Source: Cladochytrium replicatum (lineage: Eukaryota; Chytridiomycota; Chytridiomycetes; Cladochytriales; Cladochytriaceae). From it: 64,000 nucleotides of DNA. Position 1 is the first letter of the stretch; each line of letters starts with the position of its first letter. The translations under genes and the position numbers were made by a program. Positions 1 to 8,289 of this stretch are shown in pieces. The DNA is taken from NCBI GenBank assembly GCA_025526935.1, contig JAHLKD010000044.1:248001-312000 (forward strand), written 5' to 3'. The notes under the pieces are model-generated. The model saw nothing but the letters and a program-made list of their open reading frames with translations, did not search any database and was not told the origin of the DNA.

Positions 1-382
1 GGACAGAATCCTATTGCTAGTAACATTGATAGAGAGGTTAGTTGTATTGGGTAGAGATAACTGAAGTACGTCAATGAGTTGAGAAAGTGTCCGGGTGGAC
101 AGAATCTTATTGCTAGTAACATTGATAGAGATGTTAGTTGTACTTGATAGAGATCACTCAAGTACCGTCAATGAGTTAAGAAAGTGTCCGGGTGGACAGA
201 ATCTTATTTCTAGTAACATTGATAGAGAGGTTAGTTGTCCTTGATAGAGAACACTGAAGTACTGTCAATGAGTTGAGAAAGTGTCCGGGTGGACAGAAAA
301 TACATGCCTCGATGTCTGTTGTGATGCAAATTGTTTGATACATACAAAACTTGTATTGCGTCTTCTCAGAAAGAGTCCGCGT
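1..382. repeat. 96-97 bp minisatellite, four units
   Basis: Units begin at 1, 97, 194 and 291. The first three are close copies. The fourth diverges after its first bases and runs to about 382, where the start motif GGACAGAA recurs at 383. Each junction carries a near-palindrome of the form GTCCGGGTGGAC or GTCCGCGTGGAC. The same junction motif recurs on the opposite strand at 15330-15420. The array probably continues left of the window. No coding potential is evident. Confidence 0.9.
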
Positions 383-424
383 GGACAGAAAGAACAATAG
401 CTTCGTTTTAGCTTCCCTATCACA

Positions 425-595
425 TCGGGTTTTACTCGGGTCTGATTTTTGACCCGAGAAGGGTTTTCCTACTGGACCCGATACCCGACCCGGATCCGAC
501 CCGAAAATTTTCCATGAAAACCCAGCACTCGGGTCGGGTACATTTGGTCAATGGACCCAGACCCAACCCGAAAGACCCTAAAACCCGCCGATCCT
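425..595 (-). repeat. GGGTC-rich dispersed repeat, left copy
   Basis: Read on the minus strand, this block is dense in GGGTC and GGGTCGGGT motifs. It aligns by eye with 15105-15270 on the plus strand: both share a GGTCCATTGAC segment, a run of TTTTC, and a final GGGTCCAG/AAAACCC section. In both places the block is followed by GTCCACGCGGAC-type motifs. It is therefore a diverged copy of one dispersed element in opposite orientation. I do not recognise the family. Confidence 0.7.
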
Positions 596-754
596 TAGTG
601 GGCATGAATAGTCCTGCCTGACTGCTGCTGCAGACCACGACTTCGAGTGTTGTCGGTGGGGACATGGATCCGAAACCAAGTTTTGAGGTGGGAGTAGTGA
701 GGAGCTCCCATATATTGTCTAAATAAAGTAAACCAAGGAGTGAGCGTCCGACAA

Positions 755-1030
755 TTACACGCAGAATGGTGGAGATAAAGATTTCTTGAACTGGGGACTC
801 TATGGACAGTGCCAGCATTGTCGTGTGCCGTGGACATGCTTGAATGGTGGGAAAAATAGCGGCATGGAGCTCAAGTGGAGCGCGGATGGGATGGACAAGG
901 CGAGTTCCATTAAGCGCATCGCTGTACTTGAATGACTTGAATGGAGGAATCAAATGGTCTCGAGGTATGGTACACGAAGAGCGCTATCAAATGGGTAATG
1001 TGGCTTTCGGAACAATCTGCTCTTGAAGAA
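755..1030 (+). pseudogene. decayed ankyrin-like (WW-type) repeat gene fragment
   Basis: Short stretches in shifting frames match the repeat of the intact gene at 48559-50688. An EWW remnant is followed by MDSAS, then DMLEWWEK, then ELKWS.. with a DKAS segment and VLE. At least two frameshifts and several stops interrupt it, so no protein is possible. About two and a half repeats remain. The flanks hold other decayed genes. The identification rests on the family signature (A-x-D-x-A-S .. V-L-E-W-W .. S-G-L-E-L-K-W-S). Confidence 0.7.
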
Positions 1031-1370
1031 CGGCATGAACCAATACGACTCCTTTTTCTTCTCCTCCTCCAAGCTCTTCTTCTCAATCTCCCTTAGCTGC
1101 AGCTGCACGATCTCAGCGTCAAGCTTGTTGTTCGAATAATGGTACTTTGCAAGAAATGCCATAGCCTCCCCCTTTGTCCTTTTGCCAGCAACTGGTTACC
1201 TCGGAGACTCTGGGAGTACGAAGGGCGCGACGAGCAGCCCCAAAAACACAGCCTTTGAGGGGTAGGAGTGCAAGCTCTTGACAATGCCGTCAGTTGTGAA
1301 AGTGGCGGTCGCGATTGTGCGGTTGCGGGCGGCCAATGATTTTGTCCTGATTGCCCCACCCGTCGCTGTG
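1021..1370 (-). pseudogene. MFS sugar transporter fragment
   Basis: The minus strand reads a hydrophobic segment ending VAPFVLPESPR, the conserved motif at the end of TM6 of fungal hexose/lactose permeases. After a disrupted Trp codon it continues GEAMAFLAKYH and then an acidic helix, EIVQLQLREIEKK. This is the start of the central cytoplasmic loop of the family. The frame breaks immediately after PESPR (TGG appears reduced to T, with a compensating shift about 30 bases later). No N-terminal half or TM7-12 is seen, so only a small piece of the roughly 500-residue family survives. Confidence 0.75.
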
Positions 1371-1389
1371 ACAGTTTCATCTCAGCCAA

Positions 1390-2435
1390 GGTGAGCCTAA
1401 TAATGATAAGCTCAACGGCTCACGACTCAGCCCATTTTGTAGGGGGTTTGGGCATGCCCCCATTTTTGTATAAATAGCAACCATCTGCCCTCTCTCAATC
1501 CCAGATCTCACTCTGTTTCCCAATACGCAGTACGCACCAACATTCACCAATTGTTTCTCCAACTTCTGGAAGTCCCCTTGCTATTTTTTTCTGCATGGTG
1601 CATAGTAAGTCTTCTTGATCATTGTTGTGTTAGTGTTCTTTTACTCACCACACTTTTTCAAAGATATTTTTTCTTGGGATCCTGGATAGCGGAGTCGAGA
1701 GTTCATCAGGTGTTGCACCGTAATTCCATGGCTTATTATTTGTATATATAAGGTTGTCGTTTGTGTTTCCACCGCCAAACAGCGAGTCAAGCCATTTCTC
1801 TTTTGAATTCATAAGAATCATATTTGAGCATCTATTCCCAACACAACTTAAAAAATTCCCTAAAAGTTACGAATGGTTGACAATGTTTAGTTTCAAACTT
1901 TCCATATGAGGTATTGTGGGTGGCTTGATTTATGTTTTGGGTTATCCAGTCGGTAATGCCCATGCGGTATGGATAATAATAGCCATTGTTCCTTCAGACC
2001 TTTGAGCTTTCTGCATATCCAGCCATACTTCGACCTCTCATTTCCAGAACCAGCCTTCTGAGTCGACCAGACAACCGACTTGTCCATACGAAGACTCGGG
2101 CAACTCCGTCAACATTCTCGAATTCACAGAAGAGCCGCCGACAGAATTACGAGAGGCTTTTGTGATCATGCCATCCTCATACCTCTCTCCATCGGATCCC
2201 AGAATATCTCACCCGCCTTCACCTTTACTTTCATGGACATTGATGCTTGAAAATATTTCCTGTCTTGTGAATCAGCACTTTCAACGGCTTTAAGATTAAT
2301 AGTCAGGAACAGCTTTCTCCTCTCTCTTCCATCGGTTGAAGCCGCGACCTTCACTTCACCGGTGGCTTGTGGCTCTTTTCTTGCATCCCGATCCAAATAC
2401 TTTCGTCGTGATCTATCACTACTGCTGCTGAAGAC
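1390..2435. other. gene-poor stretch with a promoter-like site
   Basis: A TATAAATA box lies at 1469-1476, about 10 bases after the perfect palindrome GGGCATGCCC (1450-1459). It is followed by CT-rich leader-like sequence and a possible GTAAGT donor near 1610. No downstream reading frame of credible length follows. This may be the promoter of a lost or unrecognised gene. Otherwise nothing is recognised. Confidence 0.35.
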
Positions 2436-3007
2436 ATGTCCTTCCGAGGAGCCGCCGCTTTCTCAAAATCCGCTGCCTTTGTGTCTGCCTCCGCTAGCGC
2501 CCGCTCGGCCTTCGGCGCTGGTGCTCGCATTTCGGCTGCAACCCTCGGACCATGTGCAAGTGCGTCGAGATCAATGGCCACTCGCGCTACCGGAGTGTCG
2601 TGCACTGCTGCCTTTGGCAAGGCTCAGAGAATAAGCGTTCGTGACATCGGTGCTCGAGCATCTTTAGCAGCAGCCGGCCCGACCGCCTCGTTTGCTGCTG
2701 CACCTTCATCATCAGCCGGATTGTCAACTTCGGCCAGCTCTGGTGGATCTTTGGGTACCACGGCCTCTGGATCCGTCTCCGGCGCGAGCAGTGGGAGCGC
2801 TTCAGGCGTTTCATCGAGTGGTGGAGTCAGTAGTGATGGAAACGGTGCAGAGGCTGTAACATCTTCTGTAAGTTCGGTCAAGTAGACGATTCGGACTGAA
2901 AATATTAACTCACGAAAGTCCAGAAAGGGCGCAAAGATAGCGTCGGTCGCTTCCGCGCACGAGGAATGCACATGTTCGCCGGAATGATAGTGGATGATGA
3001 CACGTGA
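2436..3007 (+). CDS. hypothetical Ala/Ser-rich protein, two exons
   Basis: Exon 1 is 2436-2867 and exon 2 is 2924-3007, with a 56 bp intron. The intron starts GTAAGT, has a TTAAC branch-like site about 18 bases before its AG, and splices in phase 0. The product is 171 residues. The first about 80 residues are rich in Ala, Ser and Arg and almost free of acidic residues, which resembles a mitochondrial targeting sequence. The middle is a Ser/Gly tract, and exon 2 encodes a basic stretch ending in DDDT. No domain is recognised. The minus strand over 2166-2971 also has long Ala/Glu-rich frames, broken once in frame at 2621-2623, so the coding strand is uncertain. The intron signals favour plus. 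Confidence 0.35.
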
Positions 3008-5040
3008 GTATCAACAAACTCCCCTTGTATAATCCCCTCTTTTTCCTTTTCGTGATCCAAATTTGGATTTCATTTCGGGGACTGTTTAGTGGGTATATTT
3101 TTCGAGGCATTGATTTTCGAATTGTGGTTTCATACACATCAAAGGGGTATATAACGCTCAGGCCAATTGTATGTATGATCATCATTGGTTCATGAAGCGT
3201 TTGTGAAGGTGTGAGGGGTTTGGCAATTCGAACTCAGTTACGGCTCAAATTGACTCCAACACCATGCACCATCCTATCGCGGCAGAATCTAGCGTTTGGT
3301 CTCTTTTTTCGGCTCTTCGACACTGTGAGCGGGTATCCTGGTTGATAGTGTGCACATACGATCCTGACAAACGGGCGGTCTTCCGATGTCGATTGCTCAT
3401 AAGCTGGGTCGAATTTGGTTCTTTTTTCAATACACAATCTGTTTTCGACTTCTTGTGACGTATTTATTTTCTGTGTTCCGAACATTTGGTTGAAATTAAC
3501 TTTTCAGCACTTAAAACGCTCCTATTTCCTTTGTTATGCAACATTCACGTCATCCTTCCCATCCCTTTCGGTTTTCAAACTTCAAATACACTGCCTTTTG
3601 TTTTTACCCTGCATAAGGTAATTTTGTTGTTGAAGGCAATAGGATCGACTTTTCGACAAATGACTGAATTTACGATTTCGCATTCTCGTCTCAACTCGTA
3701 TGCTAGATAGCGATGGCTGATGAAACATTATCGAAGAGAACGAGCTCTTCGCGCAACTTAATATAGAGGTCGAGTTGTTAACAAGCGTATCATTATTTCC
3801 CTGTTATTATTTTCGAGTGATGCAACCAGCGGCCGCTATTAATCTTATTGAAGTTGTGTAGGACACGCAAAGTGGCTTTTATTACTTCGTGGGAAAATAT
3901 TACGTCAAATGTTCTTTCAGTTTAGCATTTTTATCTCCTACCGATGGAAGTTTATTCTTGTCCTAAATTGTTCCATATCAGATCTCTTTGTCATTTGTCT
4001 TTTTCTGGTCTTTACCTTTTCTTATTTCTTCCTATCTCCGTTTCTATTTGTCATCTGCATATGTTCTGAAAGTTTTAAAGGGTCATTGTGAATACAAATC
4101 TTTAGTGAAGCAAAAATCCGAACTCGTAACAGCACTTGTCAAATTTGTGTCTCACAAAAATACTTTGGGTTGTACCGCAAATCCCAACCTACCCACCACT
4201 GGTCCCCCTCACCCCCATCCTTTGCTGGAGATAATTTTCCTGCTCAATCCACTGAGGCAAAAGAATCGATCAATTCCTCGCAAAAAAAAAACCAAATAAA
4301 TTCTCTAGCAGTCGACTGTTCTATTTGCTAAAACAAATCACAACCACAATGCCATCTACCAACGTTCTTCAACAACACCGCCTCTGCACATTTGCTGTGA
4401 AAGCGAAAACAATCGACGCTGCCGCCCAAAAGTGATCTGCTCCTTCTGCACCATCATCTGACCCAAACCAGCAGATTAACATTCGCTGAATGCTCAAGGA
4501 GCAATAAAGAGCCAGCCCACCAGTCATGATCTTCCCCCCGTTACCCAACATTGGGACTTCCCGTATCCATGTAAATCTTTTCATGCCCGACTGTTCGATG
4601 AGCGTAAAGTTTGATCTTACGACCTTTATCCTTCTTGGCACACGGACCAGCTTTCACACCAGCGTGGAGGTTGGAACAACAAAAAAAACCCCTTTTGGCA
4701 AAACGGATCCGATTTCCACTAGATATCTGTGATCTATTGTTGCCTTGAAGTCGATTTTTTGTTCCTTAAAAGTAGAACAGTTCAAGTGTTCAGTGGTTCG
4801 CTGTTTGTGTAGTCTATGTTTAATTGCCCTAGTGCAGGTTCTGAACTTGCTTGTTCTACGTATTCAGGGATCTCATTAAGTAAATAAACTGTATGTTAGA
4901 AGACAGAAGATGCACATGAGTGATAGCTCATTTCAGCGAACAATTCCACGACATTCATTAAGTTCAATCAGTTCTGCATCTGATGAAGACAGGGTAAATC
5001 CTCAAGAACAGAACTGTGTACAGGATCAACAGCATCATCA
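3008..5040. other. AT-rich stretch without supported genes
   Basis: Only short, compositionally random frames are present. A good start context (CACAATG at 4347-4352) opens a 28-codon frame that has no partner exons I can identify. The minus strand over 4369-4641 is open for 90 codons but resembles nothing I know. The right end may belong to the decayed copia-like element that follows. Confidence 0.4.
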
Positions 5041-5431
5041 TTGATCTTCGGCATCTTAATCCCAAGCAGTGACCTGTACGAATTGTTGTACTTAAGTTCC
5101 TATGACCGAACCACTCATATAGCTCTGCGCATATGTATACTCATACATGAAGGGTTGCTTGAACCTCCCTTTGCTGGGATAGAAGAATACAAGTCAATAG
5201 TATTCTCTTCCAGTGTTGCTAGAGCCGGACTTATAGTCAAAGTTCCGTACTCGTCAATCACATGGCGTTGGTGTTGTGTGTATCAGAAGCGTCACTGGTA
5301 TCTTGTCAGAATTCTATATCCAGCGACCTGTTGGGTGAATTCACAATCCTACTGATTTGTGAAGTCTCACCATCCTAACATACCTTTCTCGCCTTAAGAT
5401 CGTGTGCAAGTGATTCATCATTGGCGGAGTG
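5041..5431 (-). mobile_element. Ty1/copia-like remnant, pre-integrase side
   Basis: On the minus strand a degenerate frame reads ELYEWFGHRNLSTTIR, which resembles the W-x-x-x-G-H-x-N core of the copia GAG-pre-integrase domain. It is followed in another frame by GIKMPKINDDAV. Stops and frameshifts are frequent. This is the expected continuation of the copia-like gag/protease remnant at 13735-15075. The gypsy element, with its GAGTG duplication, separates the two halves. The match is weak by eye, and the placement strengthens it. Confidence 0.5.
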
Positions 5432-5900
5432 TGTTAAATTCTGTGTACCCTTGGAGGGCTTACCCATTGTTTTGTGCAATAGGCTTTTCTCTTGGGCTTG
5501 AGAAGTTTTTATGCTATTGCTCGATTTATGTTTTGGGCAGTCATGCTGTTTATTTTCTTTATTGTAATTGTTGAATATTCTTCTGTGTGGGAATATTTAT
5601 TGCGGTGTGAGGGTGGCTGGTTCCTTGAGACAGTGGAACAAACCAAACACTCACACACCACAGGTATAAATAAAGGAGACAGTGGAACAAACCAAACACT
5701 CACACACCACAGTCTTCCTGGTTAGCAATCCCAGCCTTGATTTGTATTAGCCACAGAGTGCTTGTGTGCAACAAGGGAATTTGCTTTATCATCACCCCAT
5801 ATTCAACTGGGCCAAGAGACGGAACCTGGAGCTGTTGTGCTAGCTAAAGTACAGCTAAACACGCCCTACCGCTGCCAGGAGAAGCCCTTGGTTTTTAACA
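5432..5900 (+). repeat. 5' LTR
   Basis: TGTTAAATT..TTTTTAACA ends with an imperfect terminal inverted repeat (TGTTAAA/TTTAACA). It contains an internal tandem duplication with 49 bp period (5627-5675 and 5676-5712), with a TATA-like site at the junction. Confidence 0.97.
5665..5674 (+). promoter_or_regulatory. LTR TATA box
   Basis: TATAAATAAA lies between two copies of a 37 bp sequence (GAGACAGTGG..CACCACAG) inside the LTR. The matching site in the 3' LTR is 13494-13503. It is the most plausible core promoter for the element. The duplicated 37-mers on either side could be transcription-factor sites, which is an inference. Confidence 0.6.
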
Positions 5901-5925
5901 GGTGGTGGTTTCATCCAGGTCCCAC
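5901..5925 (+). other. candidate primer-binding site
   Basis: Directly after the 5' LTR the sequence is GGTGGTGGTTTCATCCAGG. TGGTGGTTTCATCC could pair with the CCA end of a tRNA, but I could not assign the tRNA. The same bases follow the LTR end in the truncated copy at 36241, so the site is conserved between copies. Confidence 0.4.
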
Positions 5926-6048
5926 CATTTTTGGACCTTTTTGTGCGTTTACTCAGGAACGTATTACCGGCTACACAAACACTTCCCTGATTACTCAGAA
6001 TTACGGGCGATCAGTTTCGATTATTTTACGCATTTTTCTGAGCACAAT

Positions 6049-8289
6049 ATGTCGACAACTTCGAGGGTTCAGGATCGCTTGGCGAGGGCTCATGTTGGAC
6101 AGCCTTTGGAACCTCGGGAACGATTGCGGCATCTTGCGGAGCGCTTGGGGGAACCTCGCAATGCGTGGAGGAATGCGTTTTTGTTGATGTATTCATTGGA
6201 GGACGTTGCTGGATTTTTGGCCAGTATTGGATCTGGCCAGATCGCTGTCCCGAATGCACTTGTGGAATTGCTAAACCGTGCGCGTGAAGAGGGACGCGCT
6301 GAATCGGCCGTATCGCTCGAGCAGCTTGAAATCGAGAACGATGCACTTGTGATGCAGTGCTCGGCGCTTGCGGATAACTTGGTTCTGGCGACGGATCAGC
6401 TTGATCCCATTGATGTTCCTGATGTCGAGGACGATGGAGAGAAGCGTTGGACTGATTCCCAGACCCAGACCGATTTTTGGGATGCCGATTTATCGAACCA
6501 TGATGGAATTGGCCAAAACTTGGCAGACCTGCAGCAGGAACTGGCTAGTGCTTGTCGAGAGCTTCGCGTTGCACAGGAGAATGCAGCGGAAGCACGGCGC
6601 AAGGCAGCCAGTGCTGCAGCGGAGCTAGAGACGGCTCGATCGGTGGAGGCAAAGCGAGTTTCAGCTCTGGATGACTTGGAGAAGCAGTTGAAGGTGTCCC
6701 AAGAGCTTACCAGCCAACTCCGCATCGAGGCCGAACTGGTAGAGGCGGAATTGGCCTCAGTGAAGGCTGCCGGAGCCAGTCTTCGCACTCGTTTGGATCG
6801 CGCCAACATACCCGACGGCGAAATGGCGCAGCAGAGCGGGCGTGGGAGCGAGGTCTCTTCACAAAACGAAAATGGACCTCCAACGTTGGCAGATCGATTT
6901 TGTGGTCTGTGGCGAGCAGAATGCAGGGCCAACCACAAATTGCGTGAAGCTTTGGATTTATCAATTGCTGAATGTGACAGATTGAAGAGGGATCGTGATC
7001 AGATTCGAGCATTACTTGCAGTGTCATCATCATCTGACGATCAGCACTCTGATATGCAAGAGCTTGGACCAAAGGACTCGGCATCACAACAAGCTTCCCC
7101 AGTTTTACCATCTGCCCAATTTGTTTTGAAAGATGCAGCTGTACCAACAGTGAAAACACTTGGAACTAGTGATTATCATGGACCTACAGCGGATGTTTTC
7201 CAGAGCTTTCCAGTTGGCCAATCTTCCCCTCCACAGGGAAACATTGGACTGGAAATTGTTTCAGCACTCCAACAAACTGGGCTTCTCACCAAACGATCAG
7301 AGAAGTTAGACCAGAATGCTCTAAACAGCATACCTCTTTTTGCTGGGACTTCTTCTTCAGGCCAGGCTGATGATGCCAGCTCAAATGAGTTAGGGAAGTT
7401 TTTCAAAGCAGTGACAAAAGTTGCAATTAGTCAAGCTTGGACAGAACCAATGCAAGCTCAAGCTATGGTGCTACGGTTCAAAGATAATTCTGCAGTGTCA
7501 CGCTGGTGGGACGATCGTGATGAACAGTGGAGGCGTGAGCGTGTTCAGGATTTGGAAAAGTTGAAGGAAGCTTTGATTGGTCGCTTCCGCTCCCCAGATT
7601 TCTTGATCCACGCCAGGCAAACTTTGGAATTTTTGCCTATTGAATCATTCCCATCATTGGATCAGCTGTTAAATGAAATGTCACGTCTTAACCAACTTGC
7701 CAAAAGTTCGCCAACAGGAAGCATCTCAGAGAACACCTTGATTCAACGTATTGTGGACCATTCAGCTTTTCCATCAACAGTTCGGGAATCATGGGACCAA
7801 GAAAGGTCCAAATTGGCTACACCATATCCAAGTCGCACTGTTGTAACAAACTTGGATATATTTGGAGTTTGGTGTGCTAAGAAGTTTTCTTACCTGAAGT
7901 CAAACCCTTTCGCTGATGCACATGCTAAGTGGATAAAAACAGCAAAGGATCCCAATGTCAAAAATGACTCAGTTGAGAATCAGCGACCATCATCATCTCA
8001 ACAAAAGCCTAAAAAAGAACCGTCCGAAAAGTCAAAACGCCCCTTTCTGCCAGCAGAAGAGTTCAAAGTGAAGGTTGAAGATCCTGCGTGGCGAAAAGCA
8101 AATCCCAGTCCTTTCCCATGTCGAAACGCTGCTTGCAAAGGAGCTAAGCATTATAGACTGGACTGCCCCAATTATCGGAATCGGAGAGACAATAGTAGTG
8201 GTGCTCCAGCTACCACTTCCTCATCTTACACGATTTTCAGCAGTAGTGTAGCGAGCGGAGATTCTTTGACTGAGGAGGATTTTTACTGA
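6049..8289 (+). CDS. gag: Gag polyprotein of the gypsy element
   Basis: The chosen ATG is at 6049, the first in-frame ATG with a good run of coding sequence. The frame is open from 5902, but the upstream part is leader. The product is 746 residues. The N-terminal part is helical and rich in Ala/Glu/Leu, with coiled-coil character about residues 150-260. A Retrotrans_gag-like capsid region follows (about 450-620, with a WW/W-rich core near nucleotides 7500-7540). A basic linker leads to a zinc knuckle at about 690-706. The knuckle spacing is C-x4-C-x4-H-x4-C, and the usual form is C-x2-C-x4-H-x4-C. The stop TGA at 8287-8289 follows a run of five T residues used here as the proposed frameshift site. 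Confidence 0.93.
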   Translation: MSTTSRVQDRLARAHVGQPLEPRERLRHLAERLGEPRNAWRNAFLLMYSLEDVAGFLASIGSGQIAVPNALVELLNRAREEGRAESAVSLEQLEIENDALVMQCSALADNLVLATDQLDPIDVPDVEDDGEKRWTDSQTQTDFWDADLSNHDGIGQNLADLQQELASACRELRVAQENAAEARRKAASAAAELETARSVEAKRVSALDDLEKQLKVSQELTSQLRIEAELVEAELASVKAAGASLRTRLDRANIPDGEMAQQSGRGSEVSSQNENGPPTLADRFCGLWRAECRANHKLREALDLSIAECDRLKRDRDQIRALLAVSSSSDDQHSDMQELGPKDSASQQASPVLPSAQFVLKDAAVPTVKTLGTSDYHGPTADVFQSFPVGQSSPPQGNIGLEIVSALQQTGLLTKRSEKLDQNALNSIPLFAGTSSSGQADDASSNELGKFFKAVTKVAISQAWTEPMQAQAMVLRFKDNSAVSRWWDDRDEQWRRERVQDLEKLKEALIGRFRSPDFLIHARQTLEFLPIESFPSLDQLLNEMSRLNQLAKSSPTGSISENTLIQRIVDHSAFPSTVRESWDQERSKLATPYPSRTVVTNLDIFGVWCAKKFSYLKSNPFADAHAKWIKTAKDPNVKNDSVENQRPSSSQQKPKKEPSEKSKRPFLPAEEFKVKVEDPAWRKANPSPFPCRNAACKGAKHYRLDCPNYRNRRDNSSGAPATTSSSYTIFSSSVASGDSLTEEDFY
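8274..8289 (+). promoter_or_regulatory. Gag-Pol overlap, candidate -1 frameshift site
   Basis: Pol is in the -1 frame relative to Gag, and its frame is open only from 8274, so the two overlap by 16 bases. Within the overlap, T8280-T8284 is a homopolymer read TTT TAC TGA in the Gag frame. A one-base backward slip on TTT restores TTT TTA CTG and enters Pol. The Pol frame has no ATG near its start. The site is not a perfect X-XXY-YYZ heptamer, so efficiency is uncertain. Confidence 0.55.

Noticed and set aside
1-390. Regularly spaced repeats resembling a CRISPR array
   Set aside because: The whole 96-97 bp unit is repeated, with no unique spacers, and the genome is eukaryotic. It is a minisatellite.
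3988-4299. 103-codon hydrophobic frame
   Set aside because: Low-complexity T-rich DNA gives Phe/Ser/Leu-rich frames. No start context or homology is visible.
5492-5725. Open frames of 77 and 64 codons inside both LTRs
   Set aside because: They are identical in the two LTRs, overlap on both strands and span the promoter duplication. They are best explained by the LTR sequence itself.
5902-6048. Gag start upstream of 6049
   Set aside because: The frame is open, but it begins directly at the LTR edge across the candidate primer-binding site and lacks a supported start codon. 6049 is the first good ATG.
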